In this document: in pieces, positions 8,756 to 16,410 of the stretch
Position numbering within the stretch: position 1 is the stretch's first letter
How the letters are laid out: each line of letters begins with the position of its first letter
The notes under the pieces: generated by a model
What the model was told of the DNA's origin: nothing
What the model saw: only the letters and a program-made list of their open reading frames with translations
Databases searched by the model: none
NCBI GenBank assembly: GCA_016217695.1
Contig: JACRHE010000001.1
Span: 1 to 37,018 of the forward strand
Source of the DNA: Nitrospirota bacterium
Lineage (GTDB): Bacteria > Nitrospirota > Thermodesulfovibrionia > Thermodesulfovibrionales > UBA6898
Direction of reading: 5' to 3'
Length of the DNA: 37,018 bases
Translations under genes and position numbers: made by a program

Positions 8756-9060
8756 AACATTCCTTATCGCTGGATTTAGGATATACAACGTCGTTTAGGA
8801 ATTTTAACAGGAAAGATATGAAGAAATTGTGAAAGAGACAAGCGAAGATTCTTGTCATGAAAGAGGTTAACCTTCTTAAGTACACCATCCTTAGAATTCT
8901 GTTTGTATTTTGTGGCTCTGTCATTGTATCGAAGGTCCCCTCCCTGGAGGGGTGCAGGGGTGGGTTGATAGTTTCATACAGGTCTCTCATGAAAGGATTT
9001 CCCTGCAGAATCAGTCTGACTTGCTGATAACCTTCCGGCTCATGAGCATTCGCAAAGTTT
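8756..9060. other. Intergenic region holding a dispersed repeat
   Basis: A 305-bp gap between two minus-strand genes. It carries copy 2 of dispersed repeat family 1 (8919-8967). No gene with coding character was seen; the long minus-strand track ORF crossing it is an out-of-frame shadow of the beta-propeller gene. Confidence 0.6.
8919..8967 (+). repeat. Dispersed repeat family 1, copy 2
   Basis: TGTCATTGTAT, a spacer, GTCCCCTCC, CT, GGAGGGGTG, C, AGGGGTGGGT. It matches the element at 1091-1139 except in the spacer, the loop and one base. It can form the hairpin CCCCTCC/GGAGGGG. Confidence 0.7.
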
Positions 9061-10494
9061 TTATTCCGGCGGGTAGAGATAAAAGGCGACTCCTTCAAGT
9101 CTGAACTCGGGATAGGTTTGAAGGATGCTGTTTTTTTCGTCTTCGTCGATGGTATAAAAGTGACGACCGGCCACATTGAAACGGTAGACCGGCAGGGTTC
9201 CTTCTTCCTGGTTTGAAGGGAAGGCGTAAAAGGCGACTCCTTCGAGGCGGAAGCCGGGATAGTTCTGAAGGATGTCATTTTTCTCGGATTCATAGATTGT
9301 CCAGAGGTGATGGCTGTCTGCATTAAAACGGTATACAGGCAATGTGCCTTCGACAGGACTTGCCGGGGGTATGGCGCAGAAGGCGGTCCCTTCGAGATGG
9401 AAGCCGGGATAGTTCTGAAGGGTGTCATTTTTTTCCTTTTCATATATGGTCCAGAAATAAAAGCCACCCGAGACATTGAACCTGTAAACAGGAGATGAGG
9501 CGGGATAGGCATTGCAATAAGGAATAGGGGCTGACTGGAGGATTATTCCATCGATTCCAAAACCCTTGCTTCCAATAGCAACAAAGGTGCCTTTTCCATA
9601 GGAAATTCCGGAAAGCAATTCAGTTGTAACTGAGGGTGCTGTTGACCATGTAAGACTGTCGGTTGAATAGAGGATTGTTCCGTAGTTTCCAACCGCAACA
9701 AAAAAACCATTTCCGTATTTGACACCGTGAAGACCAGGGATGCTTTCATATGCCTGTGTCCATGTTATACCGTCGGTCGAGGTAAGAATGTAACCACTTG
9801 TCATGACATGATTAGTAGAGGACCAGGATACGATGACAAATGTTCCATTGCCATAAGTTCCGCTGCTCAGATAATCAGATCTAAAAGTCCTGGCTGGTAT
9901 TGGTAGGCCCGGTTCTCTCTTTGTCCACAGCAGACCGTCCCGGGATGTCATGATGATTCGACTGCCAAAGGCAACAAAAGTTCCATTCCCATATATAATA
10001 TCATCAAAATTAGTATCGGCTGTTGCGACTGGTGTCCACGTTATTGCATCCGCCGATTTCAGAATTTTGCTGCCGTAAACAGAGACAAATATCCCGTTTC
10101 CGTAAGTTATTCCGGAAGAGCCAGGGAATGTTTCTGAATTATTCAATGTCCAGTTCTTTCCATCAGCCGATGTGAGGATTAAGCCGCGGCTGGCAAAAGC
10201 AATGAAGTTGCCGTTTGCATAAGTCACTGAGTAGAGAAACCTGCAACCATCCGGAAAGCATATAGAGAAAGAGACCGGAGTCCAGTCAGTTCCATTCGAA
10301 GACGTGAGAATCGATACGCCACCGACCGCAACAAAAGTACCATTTCCGTAAGCGACATCGTAGAGATCATATCCATATCCCAGCTTGGGGGTCTTTCCCT
10401 GGTGCCAGTTGTCCAGCGGACCGGCATGAGCCGTGCTGACGGCGAATGATAAAATGAGAAAGGATATGAGGACAATAAGGTGCTTCCTATGCAT
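9061..10494 (-). CDS. Secreted seven-repeat beta-propeller protein with DUF5648 repeats
   Basis: Exported protein of 477 aa. The start MHRKHLIVLISFL was chosen because GGAGGG precedes it and it yields a signal peptide ending AHAG; the track ORF adds 45 N-terminal residues with no support. Residues about 35-330 hold seven copies of a motif like YGNGTFVAVG followed by ILTSxDGxxWT. These are BNR/photosystem-II-stability-like repeats, consistent with a seven-bladed propeller. The C-terminal 150 residues are three repeats of the type PVYRFNxxxxxxWTIYExEKNDILQNYPGFxLEGVAFYA, matching DUF5648. The function is probably extracellular binding or surface display; no catalytic motif was seen. A 15-bp tandem repeat lies upstream. 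Confidence 0.88.
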   Translation of the reverse strand: MHRKHLIVLISFLILSFAVSTAHAGPLDNWHQGKTPKLGYGYDLYDVAYGNGTFVAVGGVSILTSSNGTDWTPVSFSICFPDGCRFLYSVTYANGNFIAFASRGLILTSADGKNWTLNNSETFPGSSGITYGNGIFVSVYGSKILKSADAITWTPVATADTNFDDIIYGNGTFVAFGSRIIMTSRDGLLWTKREPGLPIPARTFRSDYLSSGTYGNGTFVIVSWSSTNHVMTSGYILTSTDGITWTQAYESIPGLHGVKYGNGFFVAVGNYGTILYSTDSLTWSTAPSVTTELLSGISYGKGTFVAIGSKGFGIDGIILQSAPIPYCNAYPASSPVYRFNVSGGFYFWTIYEKEKNDTLQNYPGFHLEGTAFCAIPPASPVEGTLPVYRFNADSHHLWTIYESEKNDILQNYPGFRLEGVAFYAFPSNQEEGTLPVYRFNVAGRHFYTIDEDEKNSILQTYPEFRLEGVAFYLYPPE

Positions 10495-10550
10495 AAATCC
10501 CTCCATGACAATGTATGACTTCATTTTACGGATAACAGGCACATTTGGCA

Positions 10551-10580
10551 ACTGAGATTCCGGACACTGAGATTCCGGAC
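10551..10580. repeat. Perfect 15-bp tandem duplication
   Basis: ACTGAGATTCCGGAC occurs twice head to tail, about 57 bp upstream of the beta-propeller gene start. It may be a paired regulator site or a replication-slippage product. Confidence 0.75.
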
Positions 10581-10642
10581 AAATATGCTGACAAGTTCCG
10601 GCATGATAAGGTAAAATTACATCCTGCAATATAATCCGATAT

Positions 10643-10732
10643 GGAGAGATGGCCGAGCGGCTGAAGGCGCACGACTGGAAATCGTGTGTGGGGTGAAACT
10701 CACCGAGGGTTCAAATCCCTCTCTCTCCGCCA
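10643..10732 (+). tRNA. tRNA-Ser (anticodon GGA)
   Basis: The acceptor stem GGAGAGA pairs with TCTCTCC, followed by discriminator G and an encoded CCA. The D-arm is GGCCGAGCGGCTGAAGGC. The anticodon stem CACGA/TCGTG encloses CTGGAAA, giving anticodon GGA. A long variable arm (GTGGGGTGAAACTCACC) and the T-arm GAGGGTTCAAATCCCTC are typical of class II serine tRNAs. Confidence 0.97.
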
Positions 10733-11042
10733 TACCCTTGTTATGAAGCTGAGATAATCCTTCCAGGCCGTACCCAGGCGACCCGGCTCGCAGCGGCGAC
10801 AACGGGTCCGATAATATGGGCCTTCTTTTGAGGAACTTTTTCCTTGCCGCACTGGAACTGTTCGACCGCATGGAGCATAATGACAGCAATTTGAAGGCGC
10901 TTGAGGCCATGAACAGCCGGCAGGAGACGCCGGCAGATGAGCTGACGGCAGAGGAGCTTGAAGGATTCAGAAGATGGCTTGAAGGGGATGAGCAGTAATA
11001 TGGGTTTGCGTGCTTTGACCCTCTCAATTAAAATGGCTTAGA
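10733..11042. other. Intergenic region between tRNA-Ser and tsaD
   Basis: A 310-bp gap. Its only candidate gene is the 60-aa plus-strand ORF at 10816. No integrase or attachment-site-like duplication of the tRNA end was seen. Confidence 0.5.
10816..10998 (+). CDS. Possible small acidic protein (60 aa)
   Basis: A short ORF with a hydrophobic N-terminal half (MGLLLRNFFLAALELFDRME) and a charged, acidic end (DELTAEELEGFRRWLEGDEQ). The composition is plausible for a real amphipathic helical protein and differs from the antisense frame. No good ribosome-binding site is visible and the family is not recognised. It may be a chance ORF. Confidence 0.35.
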   Translation: MGLLLRNFFLAALELFDRMEHNDSNLKALEAMNSRQETPADELTAEELEGFRRWLEGDEQ

Positions 11043-12071
11043 TCACAGCTGGAGGTAGGCGCGGGGGTTAAGGTCAGGACCGGCGATCTCATTTTTCAGG
11101 AAGTGGTGGTATCCGGCAGAGGCGATCATCGCAGCGTTATCAGTGCAGAGAAAGACGGGAGGTATAAACACCCCGATGCCTTTGTCTTCGCCCATCTCTT
11201 TCATCCTTTTGCGTAACCCGCTGTTTGCAGCTACGCCTCCTGAAAGAGCAATCTGCCTGATCCGGTTTTTCTTTATCGCCCATTCCGTCTTTCTTACAAG
11301 GACGTCTATGACCGCAGCCTGAAATGATGCTGCGATATCGTTTAGCAAGGATGAAGGATGAAGGATGAAGGATGAACTTCCCGTCCTCTGACCTCCTCTT
11401 TCTTTTCTCAGAAAGTTCAGCACGGCTGTCTTTAACCCGCTGAAACTGAAGTCAAGGGTCTCGGGGAGATAGGCCCGGGGGAAGTCGATGGCCTTTGGAT
11501 TGCCGGCCTCAGAAAGCTTATCTATGACAGGTCCTCCGGGATAGCCGAGGCCGAGGAGCTTTGATACCTTGTCATAGGCCTCTCCAGCTGCGTCATCGCG
11601 CGTCCTTCCTATCTCGGCATATTTCCCGTATTCCTCTGCTATATAAAGGCTTGTGTGGCCTCCGGAGACGACCAGTGACAGATAGGGAAATGTTGGCGCA
11701 GGTGTTTCGAGAAAAGGTGACAATATGTGACCTTCAAGGTGATTTACGGCAACAAGCGGTATGTCCCTGGCATAACATACTGCCTTTGCAAACGAGCATC
11801 CGACGAGGAGGGAGCCTATGAGTCCAGGTCCATGACATACAGCTATGGCTGACACGTCCGCAAGGGAGATGCCGGCTGCCAGGAGCGCCTCATCAACTAC
11901 GGGCATTATCATCTCCAGATGCCTCCGTGAGGCGAGCTCCGGCACTATGCCCCCGTATTTGGCGTGAATGTCTGATTGGCTCGACACAATGTTCGAGACT
12001 ATCCTTTTGCCGTCTTCGACTACTGCTGCCGAGGTGTCGTCGCAGGATGTGTCAATTCCCAGAATGAGCAT
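11043..12071 (-). CDS. tsaD: tRNA N6-threonylcarbamoyladenosine synthase subunit TsaD
   Basis: Cytoplasmic ASKHA-fold enzyme of 342 aa that transfers threonylcarbamoyl from TC-AMP to A37 of ANN-decoding tRNAs, with TsaB and TsaE. It starts MLILGIDTSCDDTSAAVV and has the metal-binding AVNHLEGHILSPF (HxxxH), VSGGHTSLY, DDAAGEAYDKVSKLLGLGYPGGP and ALSGGVAANSGLR. Length is normal. Near residue 237, in a normally variable loop, a four-copy AAGGATG tandem (as read on the plus strand) encodes SSSFILHPSSLL, unlike other TsaD proteins. The partner gene tsaE lies at 14143 on the other strand. No obvious terminator was seen beyond the stop. Confidence 0.97.
   Translation of the reverse strand: MLILGIDTSCDDTSAAVVEDGKRIVSNIVSSQSDIHAKYGGIVPELASRRHLEMIMPVVDEALLAAGISLADVSAIAVCHGPGLIGSLLVGCSFAKAVCYARDIPLVAVNHLEGHILSPFLETPAPTFPYLSLVVSGGHTSLYIAEEYGKYAEIGRTRDDAAGEAYDKVSKLLGLGYPGGPVIDKLSEAGNPKAIDFPRAYLPETLDFSFSGLKTAVLNFLRKERGGQRTGSSSFILHPSSLLNDIAASFQAAVIDVLVRKTEWAIKKNRIRQIALSGGVAANSGLRKRMKEMGEDKGIGVFIPPVFLCTDNAAMIASAGYHHFLKNEIAGPDLNPRAYLQL
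11347..11374. repeat. (AAGGATG)x4 heptamer microsatellite inside tsaD
   Basis: Four exact tandem AAGGATG units on the plus strand. Since 7 is not a multiple of 3, gain or loss of a unit would shift the tsaD frame unless it changed by three. Confidence 0.9.
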
Positions 12072-12103
12072 GGGATATTATATAGGGTCGGCAGGTGACT
12101 TTT

Positions 12104-12147
12104 CAGTAAAAGAAGACCGCCTTATCTGAGGCGGTCTTCTTTTACTG
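12104..12147 (-). terminator. Perfect 19-bp stem terminator hairpin
   Basis: The arms CAGTAAAAGAAGACCGCCT and AGGCGGTCTTCTTTTACTG are exact reverse complements around a 6-nt loop. The GC-rich top and A/T-rich base give a U-run on either strand, so it can act in both directions. It most likely ends the minus-strand secreted-protein gene whose stop is at 12180 and insulates tsaD. Confidence 0.85.
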
Positions 12148-12179
12148 CTGTCGGTTGAAGGGCAGACTGTCAGCCATTT

Positions 12180-12734
12180 TTAGAGTTGCTCAGGATAAAG
12201 TACATAGTACCACTGACATCCCAGGGCTGTTGAACAGTATTCCAGGTCTCCGATATGATAGCGGGCTACGCTATCATACCAGTACTGATAATCGGGGAAA
12301 CGATAGTAGAAGTGCAGCTCACCCTCACGACCCATAACGCTGCCGTCGCACCCGTAATCCTGTCCCCAGCTGCCATCCTTCCAGGAGCTTCCATAGAAGA
12401 ATTTTGCTTCCCATGCTGCGTAAGGATCATCGGGGAAATAGCCGCCATCGACAATTATACGCAGCCACCCCAGGGCCTCTCCTGCGTTGAGGTAGACGTT
12501 CCCGCCGCATATGCCGTTTACATCAGCGAAGCCGCCTATCATATCGTTTGAGGTGTCATAGATAAGGTAAAAGTATCCGGTTCTCGGATATGCGCTGTAC
12601 TCATAGAGGTCGAGGGTTAGAAAAGTTATCCTCTCGGCAGAAGAGATGCCCGGGATCAGGATAACGCCGATCAACAAAAGGGTGCAGACGACTCTCAGGA
12701 ACACTTGTTTTCTTTTTTGCCGTGCCATAGCCAT
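12180..12734 (-). CDS. Small secreted aromatic-rich protein, unknown function
   Basis: Predicted exported protein of 184 aa. Of several nearby ATGs, the one about seven bases after AAAGGAGGA was chosen, giving MAMARQKRKQVFLRVVCTLLLIGVILIPGISSAE as a signal peptide. The mature region is rich in Tyr, Trp and Gly (YPRTGYFYLIYDTSNDM, WEAKFFYGSSWKDG, FHYYRFPDYQYWY-like stretches). It has a few cysteines (GICGG, DYGCDG, LEYCSTALGCQW) that could form disulfides. It looks like a compact beta-rich extracellular domain. No family is recognised. The gene is monocistronic, followed by a strong hairpin terminator. Confidence 0.8.
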   Translation of the reverse strand: MAMARQKRKQVFLRVVCTLLLIGVILIPGISSAERITFLTLDLYEYSAYPRTGYFYLIYDTSNDMIGGFADVNGICGGNVYLNAGEALGWLRIIVDGGYFPDDPYAAWEAKFFYGSSWKDGSWGQDYGCDGSVMGREGELHFYYRFPDYQYWYDSVARYHIGDLEYCSTALGCQWYYVLYPEQL

Positions 12735-12940
12735 AACCATTCCTCCTTTAACCAATGGATTATTACGCACCCCCTGGAGCTGATCAGAAGGGAGTACCCG
12801 CCCACATTTTTATTAATCGTCAGTTTTCATCTAAAACTTTAATCAATCTGCAAATTCTCTGCCGTGAATGATAAAATGTCAGCGAACTCAGGATGGCAGT
12901 CGAGGCAATTGGTCGATTGGTTCCGATATTCCGTGAAAAT

Positions 12941-13612
12941 ATGAAAAAGGTCATTGTCTTCAGTGAATTCAGAGAAATCCTTCAGCAGGGAGAGAGCATT
13001 CTCTTAAGGGAAAACATTGCGGTGTATACTGCAGAATCTCCTGAAGAGATTGCGCTGACCCATCGAAAGGAGAGGGTCGACCTTATAATCGCACCGCTTC
13101 AGATGCGGGGGATTGCCGGAGATGATCTTTGTCTGCTGATCCGGCAGGATAAGGCCCTTAAGGCAGTATCTATTATACTTATAACCCCGAAGGATAAAAC
13201 GGCGATGGAAAAATGCATAAGGGCCGGAGCAAATGCCTGCATCCCCCTGCCTGTGAAGCCTGAAAGGCTCTTTGGCAAGATGACCGAGCTTCTGCACATA
13301 TCCGAACGTCAACGGCTGAGATCTATGATAAAGGTCTCTGTCAGCGGGAAAAGCAGTGACCGTGAATTCTTCGCCTTTGCCGAAAACATAAGCGTATCAG
13401 GCATGCTTATCGGCACTGACATGATCCTCTCAAAAGGAGACAGGATAAGTTGCACCTTCTATGTCGACCGCAGGATTACGGTGGCGGGGGAGATCGTCAG
13501 GGTAGAGAAAAAGGGGCCGGACTTCATCTATTACGGCATACACTTCACAGAGCTTAATCCCGAAATCACGGATGAGATAGCATGTTTCGTCAGGAGCAAC
13601 CGTCGCGTCTGA
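12941..13612 (+). CDS. Receiver-like/PilZ two-domain protein
   Basis: A 223-aa cytoplasmic protein. Residues 1-105 follow the response-regulator receiver pattern: KKVIVFSEFREI, DLIIAPLQM, SIILITPKDK, GANACIPLPVKPERL. At the phosphoacceptor position the usual Asp is replaced (DLIIAP instead of DLIILD), so phosphorylation is unlikely. Residues 115-215 form a PilZ c-di-GMP-binding domain with an RQRLRSMIKV arginine motif and ENISVSGMLI in place of D/NxSxxG. The start at the ATG before KKVIV matches the receiver start; an upstream ATG at 12893 is possible. Neither has a strong RBS. Likely a c-di-GMP effector without phospho-input (inference). Confidence 0.85.
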   Translation: MKKVIVFSEFREILQQGESILLRENIAVYTAESPEEIALTHRKERVDLIIAPLQMRGIAGDDLCLLIRQDKALKAVSIILITPKDKTAMEKCIRAGANACIPLPVKPERLFGKMTELLHISERQRLRSMIKVSVSGKSSDREFFAFAENISVSGMLIGTDMILSKGDRISCTFYVDRRITVAGEIVRVEKKGPDFIYYGIHFTELNPEITDEIACFVRSNRRV

Positions 13613-13697
13613 GCATCTCAGGCATAAGACAATCATAAGACCGCACAAAATCCCTGTTTCATGTGGTAAAATGTGTACAAAAATCAAGAGGGGTTAT

Positions 13698-14168
13698 ATG
13701 CTGAAGGCCAAAGACATAATGCATACCGATGTGATTACCGTCTCTCCCGAGACTACAGTCGAGGAGCTCGGGAGGCTCTTTATCGAAAAGGGGATCAGCG
13801 GCGCCCCTATACTCGATGCAGATAACCGGCTCTACGGGATCGTTACCGAAAACGATCTTATCAAGCAGAATAAAAGATTTCATATCCCCACTCTCATAAG
13901 GCTCTTCGACGCGATGATCCCTATTGAGGGCTTTGCCTCTGTTGAAGATGAGATCAGGCGCATGTCGGCCTCCAAGGTCGCGGACATCTGCATCCGTTCT
14001 GTCATAACCGTGGACCCTGAGACATCCCTCCAGGATATCGCTACGATCATGTCTGAAAAGGGGGTTCACCTGCTTCCGGTCCTGAGCAGCGGCACGCTCG
14101 TCGGCATTATCGGGAAGATAGACGTGATCAGGGGAACACTCGGTGAAGCTGACAGGCAGCAGTCCTGA
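13698..14168 (+). CDS. Tandem CBS-domain protein
   Basis: A 156-aa protein consisting of one CBS pair (Bateman module). The first CBS runs from KDIMHTDVITVSPETTVEELGRLF to RLYGIVTENDLI, the second from VITVDPETSLQDIATIMSEKG to GTLVGIIGKIDVIR. CBS pairs bind adenine nucleotides and regulate partner proteins (family knowledge); no catalytic domain is attached. AAGAGGGG six bases before the ATG supports this start over the longer track ORF. The end overlaps the tsaE start by 26 bases, making it the first gene of a CBS-tsaE-nadK-UDG run. Confidence 0.92.
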   Translation: MLKAKDIMHTDVITVSPETTVEELGRLFIEKGISGAPILDADNRLYGIVTENDLIKQNKRFHIPTLIRLFDAMIPIEGFASVEDEIRRMSASKVADICIRSVITVDPETSLQDIATIMSEKGVHLLPVLSSGTLVGIIGKIDVIRGTLGEADRQQS

Positions 14169-14583
14169 GGATACAGAAGCTATTGGCTATAAACTGGGAA
14201 GGCTCCTGAAGGCAGGGGATGTGGTCGGCCTCTATGGAGATCTCGGGACAGGCAAGACAACGATGGTGAAAGGGATCGCAAGGGCCTTCGGCATCGGCAG
14301 CAGGGACGTCACCAGCGCCAGTTTTACCATCATAGCTGAATACGCGTCTAGCCCTCCCTTTTATCACATCGACCTTTACCGCATAGAGAGGGGCTCGGAT
14401 CTTGACGATACAGGAATTTGGGACTGTCTGGGAAGGGAGAGCGTTGCGGTGATAGAATGGGCTGAGAGGATAGGCGACGAGCTCTCGCGGGATTTCATCA
14501 AGGTCTTCCTTACAGATTTGGGCGACGGAAGAAGGGAAATAGCGATCGATGGGATACATGAAGAAGATTGGAATAATCTGTAA
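14143..14583 (+). CDS. tsaE: tRNA t6A biosynthesis ATPase TsaE
   Basis: A P-loop ATPase of 146 aa that resets the TsaBD complex during tRNA t6A37 synthesis. Walker A GDLGTGKTTMVKGIARAFG is followed by VTSASFTIIAEY, the YHIDLYRI segment and VAVIEWAERI, all typical of the family. It starts with GTG inside the end of the CBS gene, and AGGGGAAC lies upstream at usable distance. Its last residues overlap the start of nadK. Length is standard. The gene partners tsaD, which lies 2 kb away on the other strand; tsaB and tsaC are not in this window. Confidence 0.95.
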   Translation: MKLTGSSPEDTEAIGYKLGRLLKAGDVVGLYGDLGTGKTTMVKGIARAFGIGSRDVTSASFTIIAEYASSPPFYHIDLYRIERGSDLDDTGIWDCLGRESVAVIEWAERIGDELSRDFIKVFLTDLGDGRREIAIDGIHEEDWNNL

Positions 14584-15409
14584 ATCCGGAAGGCACGAAG
14601 CCCGCGAGATCCTGGAGGAACTCCTGCCGTGGCTGAGGCAGAAGGGATACAAGACCTTTGTAGATGCTGATATGGCGGCGATTCTGAATATCGGGGGCTT
14701 CAGCCGTGCCGATATTGCCTCCAGCTCCGACGTCATACTAGTGCTTGGCGGAGACGGCACCATGCTCGGCGTCAGCAGGCTCGTAGCCGAAAAGGGCATC
14801 CCGATACTCGGCATCAACCTCGGCGGCCTCGGCTTCATAACCGAGATAAACCGCGACGAGATCTTTGAGGCGGTCGACAGGATGCTGACCGAAGGCTGCG
14901 CGTCTGAAGAGCGGCTGATGCTGACCGCCAGGATACACAGGGAAGGCAAAAAGATAGCCGAGTATACTGTGCTGAACGATGTCGTCATCAATAAGGGCGC
15001 CCTTGCAAGGATCATAGACCTGGAGACGTTCATCAACGGCTCGTATGTCACCACGTATAAGGCTGACGGCCTTATCATCTCAACTCCGACAGGCTCTACC
15101 GCCTATTCCCTCTCAGCAGGCGGACCTATCATATATCCCACCCTTGACAGCATCGTGCTGACTCCGATCTGCTCCCATACCTTAACCAACAGGCCGATCG
15201 TGCTGCCGGGCGATTTCACAATAGCTATAACTCTCAAGACCCAGAGCGAAGACGTCTACCTGACCCTTGACGGACAGGTCGGATTCTCCCTGAAGATGAA
15301 CGACATCATCGAGATAAACAAGTCAGAACACAAGACGAGGATACTCATCCCGTGTGAGCGCGATTATTTCAAGATCCTCCGGACGAAGCTGAAGTGGGGT
15401 GAGAGATAG
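14558..15409 (+). CDS. nadK: NAD kinase
   Basis: Cytoplasmic NAD+ kinase (283 aa) making NADP+ from NAD+ and ATP or polyphosphate. The start MKKIGIICK is the conserved family N-terminus, and an ATG three codons earlier is less likely. The GGDGT nucleotide motif (VLGGDGTMLG) is near residue 63, with GINLGGLGFITEI after it. The family block TYKADGLIISTPTGSTAYSLSAGGPI is present, and TLDGQ precedes the C-terminus. It overlaps tsaE by 26 bases, and the next gene starts within 8 bases of its stop. Confidence 0.97.
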   Translation: MKKIGIICKSGRHEAREILEELLPWLRQKGYKTFVDADMAAILNIGGFSRADIASSSDVILVLGGDGTMLGVSRLVAEKGIPILGINLGGLGFITEINRDEIFEAVDRMLTEGCASEERLMLTARIHREGKKIAEYTVLNDVVINKGALARIIDLETFINGSYVTTYKADGLIISTPTGSTAYSLSAGGPIIYPTLDSIVLTPICSHTLTNRPIVLPGDFTIAITLKTQSEDVYLTLDGQVGFSLKMNDIIEINKSEHKTRILIPCERDYFKILRTKLKWGER

Positions 15410-15416
15410 CATCCAT

Positions 15417-16184
15417 ATGACAATCAGAGGCGCCGGCTCAGGCAGGGATATCTTCAAAGACGTTATGACCATGCTCGAATTTTATCAGGAGTTCGGCCTC
15501 GAGGCCATTTCTGTAAAACTGGTGGAGGCGCCGACCGGCCTGGAGGGGTCTGTGAAGACAAAAGAAAGAGAACCCCGGTTACGCTCCGTTGTCAAAACAG
15601 GGCTGAAGACGGCGGCTGATACCGAAGGGAAGGCAGCTGCGCTTGCCGCCGTGCGCGAGGATATGGGCGATTGCCTGAGGTGCAACCTTTCCAAAAACAG
15701 GAAGCATATCGTATTTGGGGAAGGCAACCCCTCCGCCCGCCTCATGTTTATAGGCGAGGCTCCGGGTAAGGAAGAGGACATACAGGGGCTTCCTTTTGTG
15801 GGCGAGGCCGGGATGCTCCTGACGCGGCTGATAGAGAAGATGGGGCTGAAAAGAGCCGACGTCTATATCGCCAACATCGTCAAGTGCAGGCCGCCTATGA
15901 ACAGGGACCCTGAAAAAGAAGAGATCGCGACCTGCAGGGGATTTCTCGAAAGGCAGATAGAGATAATACAGCCTGAGGTGATTATGACTCTCGGCAGGAT
16001 AGCTCTTCAGGCGCTCATGGATAATCCCGAGCTGAAGATTTCTGCTGTGAGGGGGAAATTTTTCGATTACCGCGGGATACCGGTGATGCCGACCTTTCAT
16101 CCGGCGTATCTGCTGCGGAGTCCCGGAGAAAAGATAAAGACGTGGGCGGATGCGCAGAAGGTGATGAAGAGGCTCGGCTTGTAG
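15417..16184 (+). CDS. Family 4 uracil-DNA glycosylase (Fe-S)
   Basis: DNA repair enzyme of 255 aa that removes uracil from DNA. Family 4 motifs are present: [23 protein letters not shown] near residue 112, [16 protein letters not shown], and [11 protein letters not shown] near the C-terminus. The four cysteines expected to hold a 4Fe-4S cluster are visible (CLRCN pair, KCRPP, TCRGF). An N-terminal extension of about 75 residues precedes the catalytic core and includes [21 protein letters not shown]. The start is uncertain: GTG at 15399 overlaps nadK, while ATG at 15417 follows GAGAG. Family 4 enzymes are common in thermophiles and anaerobes. Confidence 0.93.
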   Translation: MTIRGAGSGRDIFKDVMTMLEFYQEFGLEAISVKLVEAPTGLEGSVKTKEREPRLRSVVKTGLKTAADTEGKAAALAAVREDMGDCLRCNLSKNRKHIVFGEGNPSARLMFIGEAPGKEEDIQGLPFVGEAGMLLTRLIEKMGLKRADVYIANIVKCRPPMNRDPEKEEIATCRGFLERQIEIIQPEVIMTLGRIALQALMDNPELKISAVRGKFFDYRGIPVMPTFHPAYLLRSPGEKIKTWADAQKVMKRLGL

Positions 16185-16209
16185 CTCGAAAAGGCTTTGT
16201 CGTGGCAGA

Positions 16210-16256
16210 CAACCCTCAAATCCTTTCAATGCGATCTGATTTGACAAGGGCATGGC
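16210..16256 (+). repeat. Dispersed repeat family 2, copy 2 (contiguous)
   Basis: AACCCTCAAATCCTTTCAA, then GCGATCTGATTTGACAAGG, then GCATGGC. It matches the interrupted element at 4049-4155 with a handful of substitutions. Both copies lie about 140-155 bp upstream of a plus-strand gene. Confidence 0.65.
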
Positions 16257-16410
16257 GTATGGAAAGCAGGACTTAAACGGATAAGACATACCGCATATTG
16301 TTCTCAGAGGGGCTTCCGATGCCGTAAGGAATCGCTGCGATAGGCTTTTCGGATAGCCCGCCACGACGGCGCGGTAACAGACGTAAGATCAATTCACCAG
16401 GAGGTTTAAT

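Noticed and set aside
8655-9512. 285-aa minus-strand ORF
   Set aside because: Frame-shifted shadow of the DUF5648 repeats plus intergenic sequence; it repeats the propeller pattern in the wrong frame.
10617-11027. 136-aa minus-strand ORF containing AEREGFEPS and TISSRAPSAARPSL
   Set aside because: This is the well-known spurious reading of the strand antisense to tRNA-Ser, which lies at 10643-10732.
10643-11042. tRNA-Ser as an integration site for a mobile element
   Set aside because: No integrase gene and no duplicated tRNA 3' end were seen in the flanking kilobases.
14128-15078. 316-aa minus-strand ORF opposite nadK
   Set aside because: Antisense shadow of tsaE/nadK with Ser/Arg/Pro-rich, low-quality sequence; the plus-strand genes have clear motifs.
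16260-16410. Possible riboswitch in the leader of the HIT gene
   Set aside because: Some hairpin potential (ATCG-CTG-CGAT), but no core motif of any riboswitch class I know was matched.
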